Shown here one piece after another: positions 16,184 through 23,312 of a stretch of DNA of 25,258 bases (positions within the stretch are counted from its first letter, which is position 1; every line of letters starts with the position of its first letter). A program made the translations under genes and the position numbers. The notes under the pieces were generated by a model. It was not told where the DNA came from, did no database searches, and worked only from the letters and a program-made list of their open reading frames with translations. Source of the stretch: Candidatus Thorarchaeota archaeon (lineage in GTDB: Archaea > Asgardarchaeota > Thorarchaeia > Thorarchaeales > Thorarchaeaceae); assembly GCA_016840385.1 (NCBI GenBank), contig JAEOSL010000046.1, forward strand, positions 1 to 25,258, written 5' to 3'.

Positions 16184-16207
16184 TGTCCAAAATGCGCATT
16201 TTGGACA
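16184..16207. promoter_or_regulatory. Perfect 24-bp palindrome upstream of a Roadblock gene
   Basis: TGTCCAAAATGC is followed directly by its exact reverse complement, with no spacer. It lies about 25-30 bases downstream of the TATA-like CTTTATTTT (16152-16160), hence close to a likely transcription start, and about 90 bases before the proposed TTG start at 16300. The position fits a dimeric repressor operator; as RNA it would form a stem at the 5' end of the message. Confidence 0.6.
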
Positions 16208-16299
16208 GTTGCATGGCAACATATCTCCACAAGTCTAAAATAGTCAACTGCGGGAGTTTGTTGTTAGTGCACAGTAGAAAACAGCGGGGATTCCGTAAG

Positions 16300-16593
16300 T
16301 TGATTACACAAGAAAAACTCCAAGCAATCTTAGCGCGACTTAAATCGCAAGAAGGTGTACGTGGAGTTGTTGTAACCAACATGGAGGGTCTTCCACTAAG
16401 TAGTGATCTAGACCCTGAAACAACCGAGAACGTCGCTGCAATCATTACCTCTCTCGTAGGAAAAGCCCTTGATGCAGTAAGGGAACTTCGTGAGGGGTCG
16501 CTGTCATTCCTGACTCTGGATACAACAAAGGGTCAGATTAACATCGCACCGGATGTGAGCGAGGGCGTCATATTAGTCGTCCTCAAAAATTAA
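16300..16593 (+). CDS. Roadblock/LC7 domain protein
   Basis: A 97-residue Roadblock protein: helix EKLQAILARLKS, strands GVRGVVVTNMEGLPLSS, helix ENVAAIITSLVGKALDAVREL, strands SLSFLTLDTTKGQINIAPD and GVILVVLKN. It lacks the final helix seen in longer members and resembles compact MglB-type proteins. I chose TTG at 16300 because the domain begins there and GGGGA lies nine bases upstream. The frame stays open to 16117, and in-frame ATG codons occur at 16183 and 16192 inside the palindrome, but the extra text looks unlike a domain. It is followed 21 bases later by the broken Roadblock gene. Confidence 0.8.
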   Translation: MITQEKLQAILARLKSQEGVRGVVVTNMEGLPLSSDLDPETTENVAAIITSLVGKALDAVRELREGSLSFLTLDTTKGQINIAPDVSEGVILVVLKN

Positions 16594-16614
16594 TGATGAA
16601 AGGAGTGTACCTGA

Positions 16615-17107
16615 ATGAGTGATCCAAAAGCCTTCGACAAAATACTGACTGAAATCATCAGACAGGATAAAGGAATCAAGAAGGTCATTCTCGTAGACAA
16701 AGGTTTGTAATTTCTACAAGCCGTCTAAAACGGGATTGACCATCGCAAACGTTAGCAAGTTAAGCTATTATCCTGTAGATGTAGACAGTATTGGAGCCAT
16801 TGCTTCTGCAGTCTTTTGTGCAAGTGAAGAACAAGGTAAGAATCTTCAAATCGGAGAACTGGAAATCGTAACCTCGGAATTTTCAGAAGGGAAAATTTTC
16901 GCCTCTGCATGCGGAAAAGGTGTACTCTGTGTAGTATCAGAGGCAGAAGTGAATATTGGTCTGATCCGGCTTGTGATGAAGAAGCAAGGCGTACAGCTAG
17001 CCGACGAGCTTGACAAATTCTTAGCAGTTGAGCCATTGTCCCCCAAGGACAGTGAGCTTGATGAGGAAGATCTCAAGTCTGCTCTAGCTGAGCTCGAACG
17101 TGTATGA
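16615..17107 (+). pseudogene. Roadblock/LC7 gene interrupted by a frameshift
   Basis: The first part starts at ATG 16615 with AGGAGTG upstream and reads helix KAFDKILTEIIRQD then strand KKVILVDKGL before TAA at 16708-16710. The rest continues one frame over, from about 16730, as TGLTIANVSKL, YYPVDVDSIGAIASAVF, a helix, strands IVTSEFSEGKIFASACG and VLCVVSEAEV, and an acidic tail ending at 17107. Together they make one Roadblock domain of about 150 residues. Removing the 28 bases at 16702-16729 would give VDK-TGLTI in frame, the most natural family text. A 13-bp stem spans the break. It could be a pseudogene, a sequence error or a decoded or spliced gene. The second half has kept a clean coding sequence. 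Confidence 0.75.
16694..16727 (+). repeat. Long stem-loop at the Roadblock frame break
   Basis: TAGAC (16694-16698), a three-base AAA bulge, then GGTTTGTA (16702-16709) pair with TACAAGCC (16715-16722) and GTCTA (16723-16727) over an ATTTC loop, with one G-T pair. The whole stem sits exactly where the reading frame breaks. Confidence 0.7.
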
Positions 17108-17235
17108 TCTGAAAGCAAACTACAACCACGTAGATTGCCTAGTCCTATCTGCTCAAGGTGTATCCAAATATAGTTAATATTAGATAGTGTTCCAATTCAC
17201 AGGTCCAGACTGATGAGATACGAGATTCTTGTCCC

Positions 17236-17252
17236 ACAAAGGCTTTTATGAG
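17236..17252 (+). promoter_or_regulatory. Probable TATA box for the GTPase operon
   Basis: The sequence ACAAAGGCTTTTATGAG looks like a BRE/TATA pair, about 60-75 bases upstream of the GTPase start. It follows a gene-free stretch after the broken Roadblock gene, so the GTPase and the next Roadblock gene may have their own promoter. Confidence 0.45.
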
Positions 17253-17310
17253 ACATGATTTCTAAATCAATCAATCTCCCTACAAAGGACCGAAGTTTCG
17301 CTATAATGAG

Positions 17311-17883
17311 GTGTTGACAATTCGCAAAGACGACAAGGGCAGAATTCATTTGAAACTGGTCTTCTACGGACCATCCCTTGGTGGTAAGACGACAGCACTA
17401 CGATGGCTCTATGGAAAAGTAGAAGGTCTTCAGAAGGGAGAGTTCACAGCAATCGAGGATGAAACCAATCGAACGCTGTTTTTTGATTATGTACCCATGT
17501 CCGCAGGTGGGCGAGTTCTTTTTGATGTCTTTACAGTAGCAGGTCAAAAGAGGCACAGACACCAGCGAAAGGTGGTCCTACAGGGTACTGATGGTATCCT
17601 CTTTGTAGCTGATTCATCACCAGACCAACGTGATGAGAATACAGAGAGTTTTGAAGAATTGAAATTATTCTTGGGTGATGCTCTTGGGCGTGAAATTCCT
17701 ATAGTGGTCATGCTTAACAAGAGAGACCTACCCAACAGAATGTCACGTGATGAAATGCTTGATCTCCTTGGTCTTGGTGGCAATGTGCCAATCTATGAAA
17801 CCATTGCAGTCCAGGGCGTAGGAGTTAAGAGGGCGTTCCAAGCTATAGCACGAGAAGTCATATTGAAAAGAATGTACAAATAA
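17311..17883 (+). CDS. MglA-type small Ras-like GTPase
   Basis: A 190-residue GTPase. The P-loop GPSLGGKT is at 20-27, the switch I region DETNRTLFFDYVP at 50-62, the G3 region TVAGQ at 75-79 in place of the usual DxxG, and NKRD at 136-139. TVAGQ together with FFDYVP is the MglA signature. There is no C-terminal Cys motif and no transmembrane helix, so membrane attachment would need a partner. MglA proteins set cell polarity in bacteria with the Roadblock protein MglB; Asgard archaea carry many related GTPases. The start is GTG at 17311. A Roadblock gene follows 17 bases later, a strong hint of a GTPase/regulator pair. Confidence 0.93.
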   Translation: MLTIRKDDKGRIHLKLVFYGPSLGGKTTALRWLYGKVEGLQKGEFTAIEDETNRTLFFDYVPMSAGGRVLFDVFTVAGQKRHRHQRKVVLQGTDGILFVADSSPDQRDENTESFEELKLFLGDALGREIPIVVMLNKRDLPNRMSRDEMLDLLGLGGNVPIYETIAVQGVGVKRAFQAIAREVILKRMYK

Positions 17884-17900
17884 TAATCAGGTGAAACAAA

Positions 17901-18272
17901 ATGGGAGTATCCCGCGAAAATACACTCGAAGGTGTTCTGAACGAACTTCAGGGAAGTATCCCTGAGATTGATGCCTGTGCTATAGTAAGTGTTGAAGGGC
18001 TCCCAATTGTGTCAGCTCTTCCCACTGATGTTGATGAGGCAAAGGTCGCAGCTATGACTGCTGCAATGTTGACACTTGGTGAAAAGGCAGCAATGGAACT
18101 TGGCAAAGGCGAGCTTGAACAGGTGAATATCAAGGGAATCAATGGCTGGTTGCTTGTTGTTCAAGCTGGAATGAATGCCTGTCTTACTGTATCCACAACT
18201 GCAAATGCTAAGCTCGGATTAATATTCCTAGATATGAAACGCGCAGCAGAAAAAGTTTCACAAATGATTTAG
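17901..18272 (+). CDS. Roadblock/LC7 protein paired with the GTPase
   Basis: A 123-residue Roadblock protein with AGGTGA (17889-17894) before its ATG. Visible elements are helix LEGVLNELQGSI, strands DACAIVSVEGLPIVSAL, helix VAAMTAAMLTLGEKAAMEL, strands LEQVNIKGINGWLLVVQAG and NACLTVSTTA, and the closing helix LGLIFLDMKRAAEKVSQM. It lies 17 bases after the MglA-type GTPase on the same strand, so the two are probably co-transcribed and may bind each other as MglA and MglB do. That MglB-like GTPase-activating role is inference from order and family. Confidence 0.93.
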   Translation: MGVSRENTLEGVLNELQGSIPEIDACAIVSVEGLPIVSALPTDVDEAKVAAMTAAMLTLGEKAAMELGKGELEQVNIKGINGWLLVVQAGMNACLTVSTTANAKLGLIFLDMKRAAEKVSQMI

Positions 18273-18343
18273 TACAGCCGTATTCCTAGCACCAACTCTA
18301 TTAGGGGTACATTCTGAGCAACTCACTGCCGAGGGCGTTATCA

Positions 18344-19111
18344 TTGAATATTACAGGTCCTGTCTATCGATTATACGAATACTTCCTTTATCGTCAGTTA
18401 GACAAAGACCATTCTCCCCGTCATGTTGGAATCATTTTAGATGGAAACAGACGCTATGCCAAGAAACAAGGTATGGAAGTTCCATGGTTTGGTCATCACA
18501 AAGGTGCAGAGAAGGTCATGGAAGTACTTGAGATTCTTTGGGAAGCTGGAGTCAAAGTATGCACACTCTATGCATTTTCTGTAGAGAATTTTGACAGGAA
18601 CAAAGATGAAGTCGATGAGATTATGGCCCTTGCCAAGGAGAAGTTCACAGAACTTGTTGGAAACACAGATATTCACAAGTACAAAGTACGAGTTCAAGCC
18701 ATTGGTCGTGTTGATCTTCTACCTGAGGACGTTCAAATTGCAATAATGGCTGCTGAAGAAGATACTCGAGATTATTCCGACTACATCCTGAATGTAGCTA
18801 TTGGTTATTCTGGTCGTGCCGAACTCGTGGATGCAGTCAAGGCCATTGGAGAGAAGATAGAAGAGGGTACTATGAAGCCATCTGATGTCACTGAAGATAT
18901 CATTGAAGGCCATCTCTATACAAATGGAGTACCAGATCCTGACCTCATTATTCGAACATCAGGAGAGGAACGATTATCGGGCTTTCTCCTCTGGCAATCT
19001 GCATACTCGGAGCTATACTTTACACAGATTTACTGGCCCGCAGTGAGACGAATTGATATTTGGCGGGCATTACGTTCCTATGCTATGCGTTCAAGACGAT
19101 ATGGAAAGTGA
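18344..19111 (+). CDS. uppS: Cis-prenyltransferase (undecaprenyl/dolichyl diphosphate synthase)
   Basis: A 255-residue enzyme that adds isopentenyl units in cis to a short prenyl diphosphate, making the long polyprenyl carrier used for glycan assembly at the membrane. The signature HVGIILDGNRRYAKK (27-41) contains the catalytic Asp33. WFGHHKGAEK (47-56), TLYAFSVENFDR (73-84), and RTSGE with SELYF (203-225) complete the active site and dimer regions. Archaea use the product for protein N-glycosylation. The start at TTG 18344 follows GAGGGCG. It is 71 bases after the Roadblock gene and overlaps the next gene by 11 bases. Confidence 0.95.
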   Translation: MNITGPVYRLYEYFLYRQLDKDHSPRHVGIILDGNRRYAKKQGMEVPWFGHHKGAEKVMEVLEILWEAGVKVCTLYAFSVENFDRNKDEVDEIMALAKEKFTELVGNTDIHKYKVRVQAIGRVDLLPEDVQIAIMAAEEDTRDYSDYILNVAIGYSGRAELVDAVKAIGEKIEEGTMKPSDVTEDIIEGHLYTNGVPDPDLIIRTSGEERLSGFLLWQSAYSELYFTQIYWPAVRRIDIWRALRSYAMRSRRYGK

Positions 19112-20381
19112 TTTCCAAATCCATTATGACACAGTGTTTTATATGCCAAATTTGCTGATTCGACATAAAGGAGCCTATGAGGCATTGGCTAGAACTCCAG
19201 TTGATGTCTATCGAGGTCTCGTTAAGACACAGCTCGATGACAAAACAGCGGAACAAATCAATTCAGTCGTATCTAGGTTTACTGATTTTGTATTTGCTGG
19301 TGAAAAACTATCTATTCATCTCAATAGATTTCTTCATCTTACAACTCGTTTGATAGCATTGCTAGACTCTGAAACAAGTGTTAATCATGAACATCTAACA
19401 ATGTCTGTTGACCTTCTTGACTATCTTACTTCTGCTTCGAAGTGGTGGACAGTCACACGACAAGAACCTGGTATTGTTTTGAGACCACCTTCCCGTGAAG
19501 CTCGTGGTTTTATCAAATCCATTACTGATCTTCATGTTGGTGGAACAACCCTACAAAGAATATCTGGAGCAACAGACAAACTCTCAAGATTCCTTGAAGA
19601 ACATGATATTGAATCATCAACTGAGGTTGAGCAGTTCTGCAATAGTATGCTTTCATCTTGGGCTTTACTTAGTGCTTTCGCATGTAAAGGACAAGGTCGA
19701 AATGTTGCTACAGAAGCTGATTTCGAAACAGCCTATGATGTCGTACGCATCCTTCTGTTCTACGTTGAGCTTGACGACTTCAAAGCTCTTACCGTAATTC
19801 GTCAACTAGGGTCTCACACACTCCTCCCAAAGGCTGCCAGTGTTAGTTTCTCACCAGGATTTGAGAAGAAGCTAAACGCATCAGTTGCTGCGAGCCTTGA
19901 GAAAGAATATGGTGAGCATCTTATTCAGATGGCAAAAGCCACCTCGGGTGCAGCTCGCTCTATTCTAACAAATTCATTGAGATTACTTGGTCAACTTCAG
20001 GCAGTAAAGCAGGGGATTGATCGTCTAGAAGAGGAGCACTATGATTCCATCATTATTGGTTCATTAGAACTGATAGAGAGTGTGGGCGTATCATCTGACT
20101 TCCTTCAAGATGATTCAGCAGTAATATCGATTTTCAAAAGCCTTCAACCTGGAGATGGAGTTGAAGAACGAATTCAACTATTGGTCAGACGACTTGAAGG
20201 TCTTATTGTAGATTCTACAGGGAACAAGGACTTTCTCCTGCAATATGCCCGTCTGGTACCACGTCTTATTGCGTTGATTTTGCTTCTTGCTAGTAAGACC
20301 AAAGATTCCCCAACTTCTCCTATTGAGGACTCTGATTTAAAGAGAGGTCTGATTCTCCTTTACAAGTTGATCAATGGCTAG
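19101..20381 (+). CDS. Helical protein of unknown function coupled to cis-prenyltransferase
   Basis: A protein of about 426 residues that I do not recognise. It appears mostly alpha-helical and soluble, with no signal peptide, a weak hydrophobic stretch near the C-terminus (LVPRLIALILLLAS), and no clear nucleotide-binding motif. Two short blocks, VNHEHLTMSVDLLDYL and ATEADFETAYDVVRILLFY, recall the helical lid at the end of some AAA+ proteins, but no ATPase is attached. I chose ATG 19101, which overlaps the end of the prenyltransferase; the frame is open back to 19053, and ATG 19143 is another option. The overlap suggests coupled translation and perhaps a shared envelope-lipid role. Confidence 0.75.
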   Translation: MESDFQIHYDTVFYMPNLLIRHKGAYEALARTPVDVYRGLVKTQLDDKTAEQINSVVSRFTDFVFAGEKLSIHLNRFLHLTTRLIALLDSETSVNHEHLTMSVDLLDYLTSASKWWTVTRQEPGIVLRPPSREARGFIKSITDLHVGGTTLQRISGATDKLSRFLEEHDIESSTEVEQFCNSMLSSWALLSAFACKGQGRNVATEADFETAYDVVRILLFYVELDDFKALTVIRQLGSHTLLPKAASVSFSPGFEKKLNASVAASLEKEYGEHLIQMAKATSGAARSILTNSLRLLGQLQAVKQGIDRLEEEHYDSIIIGSLELIESVGVSSDFLQDDSAVISIFKSLQPGDGVEERIQLLVRRLEGLIVDSTGNKDFLLQYARLVPRLIALILLLASKTKDSPTSPIEDSDLKRGLILLYKLING

Positions 20382-20473
20382 CTTCTGAAAACCCATATCT
20401 TACAATTGTGAGTGAACTGTAAGAAACTCCTGTGTTTCACCTTTCTCACGACTGCTGTCGCCAGCTTCTGAAA
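20380..20473 (+). repeat. Short direct repeat flanking the island edge
   Basis: AGCTTCTGAAA occurs at 20380-20390 and again at 20463-20473. The first copy overlaps the end of the helical-protein gene and the second lies inside the G+C-rich island. It is short enough to be chance. Confidence 0.3.
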
Positions 20474-20804
20474 GACCGGAGTCTTTCAAAGTGTCACGAG
20501 CTTTGCCCCTCTTCACTGGAACATCGTTCCTCCGATGGGACCCGGCTTCTGTCCGCTGCATCGATTCACACGCACCAGTAGGTGTGATAGCAGGTGGTGT
20601 TTCCACAGCATTTACCATGGCAGGGTCTTCACTCCTCACAAACTCCACACGTGAAGTCTGGTCATAGGGGTCGGCCACGGACTCCCCTTTCGAGGCTGGT
20701 GTCCTCTGGGAGAGTGTAGACTTCCCTTGAGAAGAACGAGTCTTCCTCCGGGCTTTCAGTATGGCTCTGTCCTTAGCGGTGAGCCACATCCCTAGTCTGT
20801 TCAT
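20399..20804 (-). other. G+C-rich island: unrecognised ORF or structured RNA
   Basis: Visibly richer in G and C than its neighbours. The - strand has a 134-codon ORF (20400-20804, start MNRLGMWLTAKDRAIL) with a low-complexity product full of Lys, Arg, Ser, Thr, Glu and Pro, no domain I know and no clear ribosome binding site. The same strand also holds stable stem-loops. One is an eight-pair stem closed by a C(TCCG)G loop of the UNCG class (20469-20488). Others are GCTG-GCGA-CAGC with a GNRA loop (20454-20465), GAAAC/GTTTC (20423-20438), and CTTACA/TGTAAG at the end (20399-20423). I could not match RNase P, SRP RNA or tRNA. A structured RNA or disordered basic protein are both open. Confidence 0.45.
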
Positions 20805-20969
20805 AATGTTCTATGTTCATGTGGGTATATGAACTCATACGAGAATATCTAGCAGGATAGACTTACGAGATGCATCAAGAAGTATCATTTTGAATAGGAA
20901 CGGATTATTCTCGTATTGGAAATCTTACATTTCATCTACTGATTATTTACGAATTTGTAAAATATCAAC

Positions 20970-21695
20970 TTATTCTGATTCACCAATTAGAATCCGTGCA
21001 TCAACAACTAGAGTACCCTTTCCTTTCTCATAAACAAAGGTTGGATTGCAATCTAGTTCAGTAATCTCTGGATTTTCTGCAATCATTTTAGATACTGCCA
21101 GCATGACACCAATAAGAGATTCTATATCTCTTTCAGGTTCACCACGGATTCCTTCCAGAATCTTGTATGCTTTTAGTTCCTTCAACATCTCTCTAGCATC
21201 ATTCTCATTGAAGGGTATCAGTCTGAATGATACATCTTTGAGAACTTCTACAAAGATACCACCAAGTCCTGCCATTAATGCATGACCGAACTGTGGATCT
21301 TTTGTGACACCAACAATAATCTCTGTACCCATATCTGCGAAATCAGAAATGAAGACTCCGCGACTGAGGTCGACTTCAATTCCTTTCTCTTTTCCGTAGT
21401 TCTTTGCATTGTCCATAATTTCAGTGAATGCCTTACGAACTTCATCATCACTCTTAAGATTGATTTTCACTCCTCCGGCGTCTGATTTGTGTAAAACATC
21501 CTTGGAGAGTATCTTTAGCACTACAGGATAACCGATAGCCTTGGACTTTTCTACAGCCTCATCAGCAGTTACTGCTGTGTCGTAAGCTGGAATAGGAATC
21601 CCATATGCTTTCATTATGTCCTTAGCTTCGTGTTCTAGTACAAACGTTCTTCCCTCTTCGAGGGCAGTTTTGAAGATTTTTTTCGCTTCCTTCAT
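20970..21695 (-). CDS. acdB: Acetyl-CoA synthetase (ADP-forming), beta subunit
   Basis: A 241-residue ATP-grasp subunit. KEAKKIF and EHEAKDIMKAYGIPIP at the N-terminus, GYPVVLKILSKDVLHKSDAGGVKINL (about 56-82), MAGLGGIFVEVLKDVSFRLIP (about 141-161) and ELDCNPTFV near the C-terminus are hallmarks. With the alpha subunit it converts acetyl-CoA, ADP and phosphate to acetate, CoA and ATP, the main substrate-level ATP step in many archaea; this subunit binds ADP/ATP. AGAGGTC lies before its ATG. It follows the alpha gene by 45 bases in one operon. TTTAC/GTAAA arms (20946-20961) just past the stop may mark the message end. Confidence 0.94.
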   Translation of the reverse strand: MKEAKKIFKTALEEGRTFVLEHEAKDIMKAYGIPIPAYDTAVTADEAVEKSKAIGYPVVLKILSKDVLHKSDAGGVKINLKSDDEVRKAFTEIMDNAKNYGKEKGIEVDLSRGVFISDFADMGTEIIVGVTKDPQFGHALMAGLGGIFVEVLKDVSFRLIPFNENDAREMLKELKAYKILEGIRGEPERDIESLIGVMLAVSKMIAENPEITELDCNPTFVYEKGKGTLVVDARILIGESE

Positions 21696-21740
21696 TTCGT
21701 TCCAGACCTCTGCTCTATTAGATTTGTAAGAACCCGCCTT

Positions 21741-23183
21741 TTATGGTTTCTCAGAGATTAGAGTTTTGTTGAACTCATCTCCATATTTGATTTCTCCATA
21801 TTGGGCCAACCCTTTTGCTGCAAGTGCAGCCTTCTCCCCAGTTGCGTATGTTGGAACACCCATCAATTCCATAATCTCTCCTGCTTTGGTAGTGAAACCA
21901 CCACCCATTGAAACCACCACAAAGGGGAGACCTGACTGTCGTTGATGGTTTGCAATAACATTGGTGATTTCCATGCTCAAACTGGGTGTCTGCAAGAGCA
22001 TTCCAACCACAAACATATCATATTCTCCACTCTTGATTGCCTCTTCGAAGACAATATCATATCTAGTGGAATTTGCATCTCCCACAACATCGATTGGATT
22101 TCCTATCGCACAATATGCTGGTAGACGTTCTTTGTAAATATTAGCAAGTTCTTTTGATGGGGATGGAATAGCTAACCCTGCAGCTTCAAGAGCATCAGTG
22201 GTCATAACACCCAGACCTCCACCATTGGTAACCATTAGAACTCTATCTCCCTTTGCAGCATGCTGCATAGCAAGAGCTTTAGCCGCATCAAACATATGTT
22301 CAAAGTTATCCACTCTGATTACACCAGATTGTCTGTACGCCGCATCAGCGACCTTATCTGAACCTGCAAGAGAACCTGTATGGGAACTTGCTGCAGCCTT
22401 TGCTTTTTGTCCCCTTCCTGATTTTACAACAAGGACCGGCTTATGAGGAGTCACTTTACTAGCCTGGTCAAAGAAAGTTCGACCTTTGTCCTGATCATAT
22501 CCTTCTGTGTAATAACATATGACCTGAGTTGAATCATCATCTGCTAGATAGCATAGTAAATCGTCATCATCGACATCACATTTGTTACCAAGACTGATTA
22601 GTTTACTAACACCAAGACCCAACTCAGATGTCCAGTCTGAGATTGCAGCAGCAAAAGCTCCTGATTGAGATACTAGAGAGATATTCGCAACATTGCTGGG
22701 CTTTGGTCTACCACATCTATATTCAGGTAGGAAGAAGGTGTCGATGTGACTTAGAGTATCTACCACACCTATACAGTTTGGTCCAATTATACGGATTCCA
22801 TGTTTCTTTGCTATAGCCACAACTTCATCCTCAAGTTCTGAGCCAATAGCTCCTGTTTCTGAAAATCCCCCAGAAATGATGATTGATGCTTTGACTCCTT
22901 TGGCTGCTATATCCTCAAACACTCTCGGCGTAATTCTTGCTGGAACTGCGACGATTACTAGGTCTACAGGGTCTTCAATATCTTGGAGAGTTGGAAAACA
23001 TGGAATTCCAAGGACTTGTTTGTACTTTGGATTTACTGCATAGACTTTCCCAGTATATTGTGGTTTGATAAAATTCTGAACAATTGAAGATCCCACACTA
23101 TTCTGGCTAGCTGATGCTCCATAGATTGCAACACTCTTAGCGTTGAAAAAGACATCAATTGACTCAGTAGACACGCAGTTCAC
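21741..23183 (-). CDS. acdA: Acetyl-CoA synthetase (ADP-forming), alpha subunit
   Basis: A protein of about 480 residues from GTG 23183. The CoA-binding Rossmann domain opens with SVAIYGASASQNSVG, then PVDLVIVAVPA and IGPNCIGVVD. Two succinyl-CoA-synthetase-like domains follow, with SQSGAFAAA, and SSHTGSLAG containing the phosphorylated His (about His268). It takes CoA thioester and phosphate and passes the phosphoryl group via that His to the beta subunit. The frame is open another 53 codons upstream, but that text matches no family sequence, and GGGTGA sits seven bases before GTG 23183, giving the usual length. The gene is divergent from the radical SAM gene across about 130 bases. Confidence 0.94.
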   Translation of the reverse strand: MNCVSTESIDVFFNAKSVAIYGASASQNSVGSSIVQNFIKPQYTGKVYAVNPKYKQVLGIPCFPTLQDIEDPVDLVIVAVPARITPRVFEDIAAKGVKASIIISGGFSETGAIGSELEDEVVAIAKKHGIRIIGPNCIGVVDTLSHIDTFFLPEYRCGRPKPSNVANISLVSQSGAFAAAISDWTSELGLGVSKLISLGNKCDVDDDDLLCYLADDDSTQVICYYTEGYDQDKGRTFFDQASKVTPHKPVLVVKSGRGQKAKAAASSHTGSLAGSDKVADAAYRQSGVIRVDNFEHMFDAAKALAMQHAAKGDRVLMVTNGGGLGVMTTDALEAAGLAIPSPSKELANIYKERLPAYCAIGNPIDVVGDANSTRYDIVFEEAIKSGEYDMFVVGMLLQTPSLSMEITNVIANHQRQSGLPFVVVSMGGGFTTKAGEIMELMGVPTYATGEKAALAAKGLAQYGEIKYGDEFNKTLISEKP

Positions 23184-23312
23184 GATTAATTCACCCTGAT
23201 ATCCTGTGATGACTGAACGGTTTTCGCCCCTAAATAGTACTTGTTCTTTGTCATGTGGTCCTAATGATAATCCTAAAAGCGGAAATCCCCGGGTTAGTGA
23301 TGAGGTCGAAAA

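Noticed and set aside
16694..16727. Archaeal bulge-helix-bulge intron in the broken Roadblock gene
   Set aside because: The AAA bulge and GGTT/AGCC helix fit one side of the motif, but the second bulge is missing, and cutting at the standard positions would remove 17 bases and leave the frame wrong.
20399..20804. RNase P RNA or SRP RNA in the G+C-rich island
   Set aside because: The near-universal GAGGAAAGTCC core of RNase P and the GGAAGGGAGCAGC-like region of SRP RNA are absent on both strands; partial likenesses such as GGAGGAAGACTC are not enough.
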